Below, in pieces: positions 57,146 to 64,000 of a stretch of 64,000 nt of DNA. How positions within the stretch are numbered: position 1 is the stretch's first letter; each line of letters opens with the position of its first letter. The DNA lies in the NCBI GenBank assembly GCA_002499585.1, contig DAMH01000030.1, positions 1 through 64,000 of the forward strand, written 5' to 3'. The DNA is from Euryarchaeota archaeon UBA552 (GTDB taxonomy: Archaea > Thermoplasmatota > Poseidoniia > Poseidoniales > Thalassarchaeaceae). Under the pieces are notes generated by a model. The model saw nothing but the letters and a program-made list of their open reading frames with translations, was not told where the DNA came from and did no database searches. Both the position numbers and the translations under genes were made by a program.

Positions 57146-59265
57146 TATTCAAACAAGCTACGCTGTACATCTGAACCTATCGTATCATCATTGAATTTGG
57201 TCGCGGACAACATGTCTAAAAGCTCATCTTCGCCAATCACCGTAACGTTGATTTTAGAAGCTCTGGTCAGTTTAGATCCTGCTGATTCCCCTGCTACGAG
57301 ATAGTTCAAACGCTTCGAAACCGTACTCGTTGTCTTGCCTCCTGCGGATTTAATCATCAATTCTATCTCTTTCCTGGGACGAGTCAAAGTCCCAGTTATG
57401 CAGAATGTCTTACCGTCGAGCACGCCAATGGCTTTGTCACTTTTTCTAGCAGGTATGATGTTCAATGCCTGAATTAGGTATTCGATTGAATCCCAAGACT
57501 TGGCTGCCCCATCTAAAAATAATCTCGCAACTACGTCTCCTAAGCCATTTATTTGGATTAATTTCTCAAGATGGTCCTCTGACTGCGCGTCTTTTTCCGC
57601 CCAAGAGAAGACTACGGATCTGAATTGATCTGTGGTTTGTATTTGCTCAGACACTAAATTTGCTATTTCAGGCCCAATCCTTGGCAGCCCCAGCCCTGCT
57701 AAAAATTTCTCAAAAGGCATTGTAGTTTTCTCTTCTATTTGTTGAATTATGCCTCTGGCTGATTTCTCGCCCATCCTGTCAAGAGACATTAGGTCTTGTG
57801 CGGATAGGCCGTATATGTCACCGAGGTTACTGACCAGCCCACTTTCGACAAGATGCTCGGCTAGTTTGTCACCTACTCCATCTATTTCATGAAATCTACA
57901 CCAGTAAAGGACCGATCTTACCAATCTGGCGGGACAGCTCGGATTTACACATTTCAAAAAAGCGCCTTCGATGGTTAGGGAACTATCGCACCTTAGGCAT
58001 TTTGATGGTGGTTGAATTTCTCTCCGTGAAGGTAGCTGCTGAGTGAATTTAGTTCCATCCGAATGAAATCTTTCCGTCAAATCTGATTTCACTGCTCGGC
58101 CCAAAACCTCAGTTATTTTGGGTATAACATCCCCGCGCCTCACTATCTTTACCTTGTCGCCTATCCTTAGTTTGAGTCTCTTAACTTCCCCTGAATTGTG
58201 AAGGGTTGTTTTTTCGACGGTGACACCGGATACAACAACAGGGGCAACTTTGGCAACAGGTGTCACATTTCCAGTGCGTCCAGTTTGCCAGTCTACCGCC
58301 ATCAATACAGTTATTGCCTCATGGGGGGGGAATTTCCACGCAAGAGCCCAACGAGGATGATGAGCTGTCTGGCCTAGAAGCCTACGTTTTGCCAATTCAT
58401 CGACCTTTATCACCAATCCATCGATCTCCCATGGAACATTTTCCCGACTGGCAGTGGCTTCTATCGTATTCTTGATGATTTTATCGATGACAGATGCTAT
58501 CTCTGAATCTTGTACTACAGATCTACCAGCGGGCTCAATCCCCATCTCTGATATCCAACCCAGAATTTCGGAATCAAAATTGTAATTAGGTTGCTGCTCG
58601 CTTCCACTCGACCGGTTTTCCTCGGGCCTGAACTTAACATCGTACGCATAGAACCTCAAGTCTTCTGCCCTGGCCTTACCAGATTCCCTGTGCTTCTGCC
58701 TGAGGGCCCCAGCAGCTAGGTTTCTAGGGTTTGGTGCTACCTCCGAGTAATTTTCTCTATACGTGTCGAGAAGCATAACAACCTCTCCTCTCACAAAACA
58801 GTCACCTCTCCAATTGAGTCTGTTTGGGATGTTAGGAATCCTTCTGATGTTTCTCGTGACATCCTCACCGCGAGTACCGCTGCCCCTGGTCACAGCTCTG
58901 ACCAGCATGCCCCTGCGATATTCGAGGGAGAGGGCGGATCCGTCCAGTTTTGGTTGTACCATGAATCTCTTTGTGGATGCGGTTGTGACATTCACAAAGT
59001 GTGAGATCTCATCATTGGTCGTGGCTTTGTCGAGACTTAACATTGGATGTTCATGTACAACCTTGACTGAACCCGGTGGCGGGTCTGCACCCACAGCAGA
59101 CAATTGAGGATGCTTTGGATTCAATTCACGTAATTTGTCGACCAACCGATCAAACTCCAAATCAGTAATTTCCGGGGTAGCGAAATTGTAATACAATTCT
59201 GAGTGTCTTTTTATTTCGTTGGCAATTTCGTCAGCATCAGATAGAGTGCTCCGCTCGTCGCCCAC
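57142..59265 (-). CDS. ligA: NAD-dependent DNA ligase LigA
   Basis: A bacterial-type DNA ligase of about 707 residues. Ia domain: YYNFATPEITDLEFDRL. Adenylation motif I is VQPKLDGSALSLEY with the lysine. Further: GDCFVRGEVVM, WEIDGLVIKVD, TGRTGNVTPVA (OB fold). The zinc finger has CLRCD and CVNPSCP, then helix-hairpin-helix repeats (LAGLGLPRIGPEIA) and a C-terminal BRCT domain (about 630-705; GKTFCITGTLTRPR). Start GTG 59265 or TTG 59295. Most archaea use ATP ligases; NAD ligase in archaea is usually considered transferred from bacteria. Confidence 0.93.
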   Translation of the reverse strand: MGDERSTLSDADEIANEIKRHSELYYNFATPEITDLEFDRLVDKLRELNPKHPQLSAVGADPPPGSVKVVHEHPMLSLDKATTNDEISHFVNVTTASTKRFMVQPKLDGSALSLEYRRGMLVRAVTRGSGTRGEDVTRNIRRIPNIPNRLNWRGDCFVRGEVVMLLDTYRENYSEVAPNPRNLAAGALRQKHRESGKARAEDLRFYAYDVKFRPEENRSSGSEQQPNYNFDSEILGWISEMGIEPAGRSVVQDSEIASVIDKIIKNTIEATASRENVPWEIDGLVIKVDELAKRRLLGQTAHHPRWALAWKFPPHEAITVLMAVDWQTGRTGNVTPVAKVAPVVVSGVTVEKTTLHNSGEVKRLKLRIGDKVKIVRRGDVIPKITEVLGRAVKSDLTERFHSDGTKFTQQLPSRREIQPPSKCLRCDSSLTIEGAFLKCVNPSCPARLVRSVLYWCRFHEIDGVGDKLAEHLVESGLVSNLGDIYGLSAQDLMSLDRMGEKSARGIIQQIEEKTTMPFEKFLAGLGLPRIGPEIANLVSEQIQTTDQFRSVVFSWAEKDAQSEDHLEKLIQINGLGDVVARLFLDGAAKSWDSIEYLIQALNIIPARKSDKAIGVLDGKTFCITGTLTRPRKEIELMIKSAGGKTTSTVSKRLNYLVAGESAGSKLTRASKINVTVIGEDELLDMLSATKFNDDTIGSDVQRSLFEY

Positions 59266-59316
59266 GTTATGCTTTCGCGCGTGGCGGCGTTTCAAAGATA
59301 CGGCTACAAGCGGTTT

Positions 59317-59394
59317 TGGTGGGCCTGCCAGGATTTGAACCTGGGTCGCGCGACCCCCAGCCGCGAAGTATAGGCCAAGCTAACCTACAAGCCC
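59317..59394 (-). tRNA. tRNA-Pro (anticodon GGG)
   Basis: A 78-nt cloverleaf with acceptor GGGCTTG/CAGGCCC, discriminator A and encoded CCA. The anticodon stem is CGCGG/TCGCG and the loop CTGGGGG gives anticodon GGG. T arm CCAGG-TTCAAAT-CCTGG. No intron. It lies between rpoN and ligA, all on the minus strand. Confidence 0.9.
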
Positions 59395-59440
59395 CTTGTT
59401 GGTATGGTCTTATGTTCCGCTCAAAGCCTTGCCGATGGCA

Positions 59441-59647
59441 TCACATATCGCGAGGGAGGCTGAATGGGGCTATGTCATCGATAAGATCGATATGCCCGAC
59501 AAACATTCTCCTGCAACAGTACCTCTGTAGCTTTAGATCGTCGAGCACTTCTTGGGGATCTTCTCCTGATGTGGTTCTGTCTGCATATTTCTTGTAGAGG
59601 TGTGCTAGTACCTTACCACAACTCCAGCATCTAACGGGTATCAACAT
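59441..59647 (-). CDS. rpoN: DNA-directed RNA polymerase subunit N (Rpb10-like)
   Basis: A 68-residue zinc-binding subunit. The signature is MLIPVRCWSCGKVLAHLY with CWSC and later YCCRRMF, the four zinc cysteines. ATG 59647 has an AGGTGA ribosome-binding site about five bases upstream; GTG 59656 overlaps the rps9 stop. It follows rps9 in the normal archaeal order; rpoK, often next, is replaced here by tRNA-Pro. Confidence 0.93.
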   Translation of the reverse strand: MLIPVRCWSCGKVLAHLYKKYADRTTSGEDPQEVLDDLKLQRYCCRRMFVGHIDLIDDIAPFSLPRDM

Positions 59648-59652
59648 TTTAT

Positions 59653-60093
59653 TCACCTATACGACTTCTGCCATTTCTTCCTGGCGCCTCTTCCCATTTG
59701 GTGTTTGGGCTCTTTTCGCCTTGGGTCATTGACAAGCAGAGTTCGATCAAATCTCAGGAACTCATCACGGAGCTCCTCGTCGATACCGGCTGCGCCATCA
59801 TTGAAGTGGACTAGCCCCCTTGCAATCGCTGTTCTTACCGCGTCCACTTGGCCCATTATTCCGCCTCCGGAGACGTCCACTGAGATGTCAACAGTTGAGA
59901 GGCGATTCATTGCCTCTGCGATCTGAACGGGTTCGAGTGCCTTCCTTCGAGCTAATTCTGGTTCGAGTATGTGAATAGGTTTGGAATTTACCCTGACTCT
60001 CCCCTTGCCTTCACTTACAGTGGCTCTTGCCACGGCAGTTTTCCTTTTGCCGCTTGTTTGAACCGTCTTCTTCCTTTGTTTCTTAGGCATCAT
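59653..60093 (-). CDS. rps9: Ribosomal protein uS9
   Basis: A 146-residue small-subunit protein touching tRNA at the P site with its C-terminal tail. Conserved segments: TSGKRKTAVARATV, DISVDVSGGGIMGQ, VRTAIARGLV, DRTLLVNDPRRKEPKH and the basic end KKWQKSYR. It overlaps rpl13 by four bases (ATGA) and rpoN is immediately downstream. Operon rpl18e-rpl13-rps9-rpoN is the archaeal standard. Confidence 0.94.
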   Translation of the reverse strand: MMPKKQRKKTVQTSGKRKTAVARATVSEGKGRVRVNSKPIHILEPELARRKALEPVQIAEAMNRLSTVDISVDVSGGGIMGQVDAVRTAIARGLVHFNDGAAGIDEELRDEFLRFDRTLLVNDPRRKEPKHQMGRGARKKWQKSYR

Positions 60094-60575
60094 GAATCAC
60101 TCCATCTCGAAGTTTTGGCTCCTAGGTGCTTGCTTATATCTCCCAGTCTGACAAATCTGTCGGGCAAAGGCCGATCTATGTTTGTAGTGTCTCCCCACTC
60201 ATGGCCGTCTGGTAGGTTCTCTCCTTTGAGGTTGCTTGGGGTTCCGATCATTACTCTCAAGTCCTTCACGGCCTGCCGGCCGCTGGATTTCTTCTGGTAG
60301 GGCAGCATTCCCCGGACTGTTCTTTTGAGTATCATGTCCGGCATTCGTGGAAAGAATGGGCCCTTCCTTGGGTGATTGAGCTTGTATTTCTTGTCATAAT
60401 CCGAAAGTATTCTATCCTTGGATCCAGTCACTATTGCATTTTCTGCATTTATTATGATCACTTTCTTTGGAGCGCCTTCTCTCCGCGAAACGAGCAGAGT
60501 ACTGGCCACATGACTTGCTAGCCGTCCGAGAACCTTGTCTCTGGCATCAAATACGAGGGTTCCTGAACTATCCAA
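60090..60575 (-). CDS. rpl13: Ribosomal protein uL13
   Basis: A 161-residue L13. Recognised by FDARDKVLGRLASHVAS, IINAENAIVTG, and GPFFPRMPDMILKRTVRGML. The only usable start in the frame is TTG 60575, eight bases inside the end of rpl18e, so expression likely depends on translation of that gene. It overlaps rps9 by four bases. Confidence 0.92.
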   Translation of the reverse strand: MDSSGTLVFDARDKVLGRLASHVASTLLVSRREGAPKKVIIINAENAIVTGSKDRILSDYDKKYKLNHPRKGPFFPRMPDMILKRTVRGMLPYQKKSSGRQAVKDLRVMIGTPSNLKGENLPDGHEWGDTTNIDRPLPDRFVRLGDISKHLGAKTSRWSDS

Positions 60576-60933
60576 TTATCCTCACCCCCGTTCCATTTGG
60601 GTTGTCTTCCATCAGGTCACGGATTGACATCACGCGCCCGCCTGCTGCTTCGATCTTAGAGCGGGCACTGGCGCTTACACTGTATGCTGCAACGTTTGGG
60701 GAGCCGGCGACGTCACCACTTCCAAGTAACTTGCCGGGAACGAGCACTGTCTCGTTCTCACTGGCTGTTCTTGAAAGCCGGCTCAGATTCGGCTCTGCCC
60801 AATTACTTCGGCTGGATTCCAGTCGATTAGCTACGTCTCGCCACAATGCGGCACCAGTAGACCTGCTCTGCGCCTTTAAATCACCAATTAAGGTGATCAG
60901 GGCCTTGTTGGTCTTCCTACTGTTTTTGCTCAT
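60568..60933 (-). CDS. rpl18e: Ribosomal protein eL18
   Basis: A 121-residue archaeal/eukaryotic L18e. Segments SKNSRKTNKALITLIGDLK, LWRDVANRLE, NLSRLSRTA, VLVPGKLLGSGDV and AGGRVMSIRDLMEDNP are typical. First gene of the rpl18e-rpl13-rps9-rpoN operon. The 107 bp before it (60934-61040) carry the promoter and no other gene; rpoD, often upstream in archaea, is not here. Confidence 0.93.
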   Translation of the reverse strand: MSKNSRKTNKALITLIGDLKAQSRSTGAALWRDVANRLESSRSNWAEPNLSRLSRTASENETVLVPGKLLGSGDVAGSPNVAAYSVSASARSKIEAAGGRVMSIRDLMEDNPNGTGVRIIG

Positions 60934-61040
60934 ATGACTCCCTCGACGTTATTCGGGTAAGCCGGCCCACCTCAGGTCCTGTTAAGAACCTCTCGGGGAG
61001 TTTACGCAAAAAATCGGTATGGTCAAAACAACATCATTGA

Positions 61041-64000
61041 TTAGATGTTGAATCCTGTGTTATCGTCAGAAGCATCGTCTTCTCCGGCAATCCTGACCTG
61101 ACCTTCTGAATCGATGAATGTCCCCGCCTTTGTTGCCCTACCGTACATCTCCAAGCCCTCAGCTCTTATCCGACTGAGCATGCTCTCGCCCAACGATTTG
61201 GAAAGGTGGGTGATGATGTTCTGCAGAGAGGATATTGCACGGTCCCTTTGGTCTGCTCCTATTTCATGATCTGAATATCTCGCTTCCTCGAAAATGCTGA
61301 AGAATTCCGATAGGTCCTCCGGAGGTGCTATCCCGCCAAGCATTTTATTCACTGCGTACTCAAACTCCCTGGTAGTTTCATACACCTTCTTCATGGCACC
61401 CCTTTGGCGGAAGAACTTCACTAGGTCTTTGTAGCAATTGAATATCGTCTCAACGTACGAATTCTTGCTTTGAAGAGCCCATAGGGAGTCGGTGAGGATT
61501 CCTCGTAGTACTTCGATCCGCCTCCTTTCGATGTAATTTCTGTACATGTATGCTGCTAGCAAAAGTGTGGATACAAAAATCAATGCTAGGGCTGTCATCA
61601 CCCTTGCTGTAAAGAAGCTCTGTTGATCCGGATCCACTGGATCAGCGAGTTTTATTCTAGGGGTGTTTCCTAGCTCTGAGCTAACGAATCGATAGTCTCC
61701 TTGGAACTCCACTTCCACCTTCCACTCGCCGTTGACAGCCCTCGGACCGCCCAGGACAGCAGATTGCTCACCAGGTAGGTCTTCCCCGGTGTACTCAAAG
61801 GAGAAGTTGGCAGTACCTTGTTCGGTTGTGGTTGTGAAGTACACCTTGAACAGTTCCCAACCCGTGCCGTTGTTGTAATATTGATTGAACACAACCGTCT
61901 GGCCTTCAACGGCTAGGTCAATTCTGTCCCTCAAAATGGCGACTGCTCCCTCGACCATCTCTCCTATCTGGTAGCCCTCCGGACGGGACCACTGCTGACT
62001 GAGCAGGATGTCAACTCGGCTTTGGACCAGAACCTCGACATCAACAAAAGAGCCGTTGATGACTGGAGTGTTCTCGATTTCACAACCACCTGGTACAGAT
62101 CGAGTGGGCTCATATGCAATTCTGACTGTCCTGAATCCTTCCAATTGGTCTCCGCTGGGGTCAACCCCGCGCTGGCTGGGATTATCTTCTCTGTCTCCTG
62201 AGAACCATTCGACTGAACCTGTCCCGTCATTGGTCCTCGCAGTGGAAAATGGCCTGGTATTTGTTTCTGGATCTAGGTATATGTTCAGGCATTTACCTCC
62301 TACAGGGTTACCGTTGACCTGTGTGAGCCTGGCGTCAAAGTGGAATGATTCCTTCAGATACAGAACTGGGAAGGTACTTCCATTTGCAAAGGTGTACGTA
62401 TCCACATCGTTCCTGAATGGACCGATTTCTATCATTTGCAATGTGGAGTTCGAGTAAACCGGGAATAACATCGTTTTTGTGGCATTCAGGTATCGATAAC
62501 GGTCTGCGTTCTCCCATGAGTTGTACATTACCTGAACTTTGGCTTGGCCTGCTTGTACCCCTTCAAGCGAGCATAATATTTCGAAGAATCCATTGATGTC
62601 AGTTGTTCCCGGGAGACAGGTTCGTATTCCTATCTGGCTTCCTAGCATTTCATATGTCACTTTGACATTCCTGAAACTCAAATTGCGGCCTAATTCATCC
62701 ACTAACTGGCCGGTTACAGTCATCGGCTTTTGTATGGACTCCCCTGTTAGTGGATCGACCTCTGATGTGTAAACCGTCTGTTCATCCACACTCAACTGAG
62801 TCTCCCCCAACAGATAGAAGCCCTCTTCTTGGAATTGCAGGACTCTTCTGTAGTGATCATTGTAGAGATCCAGCGTACACTCGTCCCATGCTCCTGCAAT
62901 ATCAAGAGCATTTGGTCCGAGGGGCCCGCATCCTTCATGCGGTAGGTTCTCGTTGAATCGTATGATTACGTTCACTGGACCGAATCCGTCGGGGAGGAAC
63001 GACTGTGCATCCGAGGTGAGTATCTCGGGATCGAGTGTCAACTGGTGTGTGATAGCACCGGCGCTTGGACAGAGAGTTTCAACGATCTTCCTGTGTATTC
63101 TATCCTCGAAATCTAGCCCTTCAAGGATCAAGGTGACGTTCCCGCCATTCTCACCACATCCATCGAGTGCTTGTCCTGAGTCTTTATCGAAAGCGGTTCG
63201 ATTATCATCAGTTATTTGGGCGGTGAAATACCAGTCCTGACCACTCACAAGTGGGCCTGAAACGCTTGTTTGCAAGTCTACGAAGGTCCTCGAAACGACC
63301 CATAATTCTGCTTGTCCTGTAGAGGACTGATGCAGTGCATCACCAGAATATGTGTAGGAGAGTGTAAACGAACCCAGAGGGTGATCTTGGCCAATTGATA
63401 GATCAACCCTGAATATGCCATTCTTGTCAGTGGAAGCTAGTCCATTGGTACCATCAGCATCCCATGAGTAAGTGACGGGGACTTCTCTCAGGGGCTGTAG
63501 CGAGTTATCGACCAGTCTAATTTCGACTGTTCTGTTGACCCCTCGGTAGAGTCTGGAGTCTTCAACAGGTAGGAACTGGCTAGTTCCGATTACTGTAACA
63601 TTGAGGTAAGCCCCTGTCGCTGAAAGTATTGAAGATTGGTTTCCTGTAAAGTAAAAGTTCGAGTTTGTGAAATCCGCTTTGACCCCGTATGTTCCGGCGG
63701 CATACTGCGAGTACCATGTCCAGTTGTAGTCAAACTGGGCCTTGCCGTCCACTAGGCTTGGGACTCTGGCGAACCCTGTCTCTTGGGAACCTGCAAACAC
63801 CTGGTTCTGATCCAGGTCTACCTGCAAGGCAATGGGATCGCTGGCCCAAGGGACAAAGGTTCTGTTGTATACCTCGCCAACAACCCTGAGCGATTCTCCT
63901 GTGAAGAGTTCCGGTATTATCTCGCATCTGGTCTGACTAAAGGGATCTGCGGGGTCTACAGGTCCGCATGGAGGCACGTTGAAGTCTCCACCATTCTGCA
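61041..64000 (-). CDS. Large surface protein with Ig-like domains and a DUF4129-like cytoplasmic tail (5' end missing)
   Basis: Open to the right edge, at least 986 residues seen; the N-terminus is outside. Most is extracellular beta-sandwich, with repeated Ig/carboxypeptidase-regulatory-like units each having a Thr/Asp-rich turn: TYSWDADGTNGLASTDKNG, VTGQLVDELG, GTTDINGFFEI. Cysteine pairs probably form disulfides. A transmembrane helix (MTALALIFVSTLLLAAYMY) leads to a cytoplasmic helical tail of about 150 residues. That tail resembles DUF4129 (VETIFNCYKDLVKFFRQRG; TREFEYAVNKMLGG; FEEARYSDHEIG), a domain usually attached to transglutaminase-like surface proteins. It may be part of a surface polymer or signalling system. 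Confidence 0.7.
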   Translation of the reverse strand, partial: QNGGDFNVPPCGPVDPADPFSQTRCEIIPELFTGESLRVVGEVYNRTFVPWASDPIALQVDLDQNQVFAGSQETGFARVPSLVDGKAQFDYNWTWYSQYAAGTYGVKADFTNSNFYFTGNQSSILSATGAYLNVTVIGTSQFLPVEDSRLYRGVNRTVEIRLVDNSLQPLREVPVTYSWDADGTNGLASTDKNGIFRVDLSIGQDHPLGSFTLSYTYSGDALHQSSTGQAELWVVSRTFVDLQTSVSGPLVSGQDWYFTAQITDDNRTAFDKDSGQALDGCGENGGNVTLILEGLDFEDRIHRKIVETLCPSAGAITHQLTLDPEILTSDAQSFLPDGFGPVNVIIRFNENLPHEGCGPLGPNALDIAGAWDECTLDLYNDHYRRVLQFQEEGFYLLGETQLSVDEQTVYTSEVDPLTGESIQKPMTVTGQLVDELGRNLSFRNVKVTYEMLGSQIGIRTCLPGTTDINGFFEILCSLEGVQAGQAKVQVMYNSWENADRYRYLNATKTMLFPVYSNSTLQMIEIGPFRNDVDTYTFANGSTFPVLYLKESFHFDARLTQVNGNPVGGKCLNIYLDPETNTRPFSTARTNDGTGSVEWFSGDREDNPSQRGVDPSGDQLEGFRTVRIAYEPTRSVPGGCEIENTPVINGSFVDVEVLVQSRVDILLSQQWSRPEGYQIGEMVEGAVAILRDRIDLAVEGQTVVFNQYYNNGTGWELFKVYFTTTTEQGTANFSFEYTGEDLPGEQSAVLGGPRAVNGEWKVEVEFQGDYRFVSSELGNTPRIKLADPVDPDQQSFFTARVMTALALIFVSTLLLAAYMYRNYIERRRIEVLRGILTDSLWALQSKNSYVETIFNCYKDLVKFFRQRGAMKKVYETTREFEYAVNKMLGGIAPPEDLSEFFSIFEEARYSDHEIGADQRDRAISSLQNIITHLSKSLGESMLSRIRAEGLEMYGRATKAGTFIDSEGQVRIAGEDDASDDNTGFNI

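Overview
The window reads as a gene-dense archaeal chromosome segment. Ribosomal proteins, Spt5, SecE, RpoN, MCM, GatE, Pth2, Trm1, a CDP-alcohol lipid synthase and the archaeosine enzyme RaSEA are all of archaeal type. They sit beside bacterial-type NAD-dependent DNA ligase and an AddAB-like helicase-nuclease pair, many short overlaps (ATGA/GTGA), lipoproteins, and a surface esterase with DxDxDG calcium repeats. This mix best fits a marine planktonic euryarchaeon of the Marine Group II/III type (Ca. Poseidoniia, Thermoplasmatota). That placement is inference from gene content; there is no 16S or 23S rRNA gene to confirm it. I found no CRISPR array, insertion sequence, prophage or defence island, and no obvious break in codon or base use.

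Layout. 1-1136: the end of a zinc/manganese-type ABC binding lipoprotein, divergent from a NikR-like metal regulator. 1174-5102: amidohydrolase, alpha/beta hydrolase, Fap7/AK6 adenylate kinase, CDP-alcohol phosphatidyltransferase, small membrane protein. 5243-10016: ftsZ - secE - spt5 - rpl11 - rpl1 - rpl10 - rpl12, the classic archaeal order, with two surprises. Spt5 carries an N-terminal Nudix-like domain, and L11 consists only of its C-terminal domain. A two-helix hairpin that looks like an L1 autoregulatory site lies just before rpl1. 10072-19258: YchF-type GTPase, an oxidase-like polytopic protein and its small partner, RaSEA, a UMF1-type transporter with an acyltransferase, a SAP/coiled-coil protein and an M20 peptidase. 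19317-28620: a three-gene overlapping operon of membrane thioredoxin, AddB-like and AddA-like proteins.

28661-37594: threonine aldolase, a PLP aminotransferase, cysteine dioxygenase, Pth2, an ECF-type vitamin transporter S component with a DUF4430 lipoprotein (probable cobalamin uptake), GatE and MCM. 37784-45133: a PPC-domain protein, an alpha/beta hydrolase, and a branched-chain-amino-acid-type ABC operon (binding lipoprotein, fused LivH-LivM permease, LivG, LivF) with two RNA hairpins after the first gene. 45248-52170: purM behind a perfect inverted repeat, trm1, moaA, nfuA-like, a PAC2 protein, an unknown gene plus a pentapeptide-repeat gene, thioesterase, membrane protein. 52307-56210: repeat-bearing surface esterase, two tandem near-identical tRNA-Arg genes, a small unknown gene, a DEDDh exonuclease. 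56303-64000: a second PAC2 protein, ligA, tRNA-Pro, rpoN-rps9-rpl13-rpl18e, and a large surface protein with a DUF4129-like tail that runs off the right edge.

Most genes are translation, replication/repair and cofactor functions. The uptake genes (metal, amino-acid/amide, B12), exported hydrolase and peptidase fit a heterotroph living on proteinaceous matter. The most unusual points are the Nudix-Spt5 fusion, the L11 lacking its N-terminal domain, the putative L1 operator, the LivH-LivM fusion with an embedded TM2-like segment, the AddAB pair with its complete iron-sulfur and nuclease motifs, and a cysteine dioxygenase that keeps the eukaryote-type Cys-Tyr cofactor residues.
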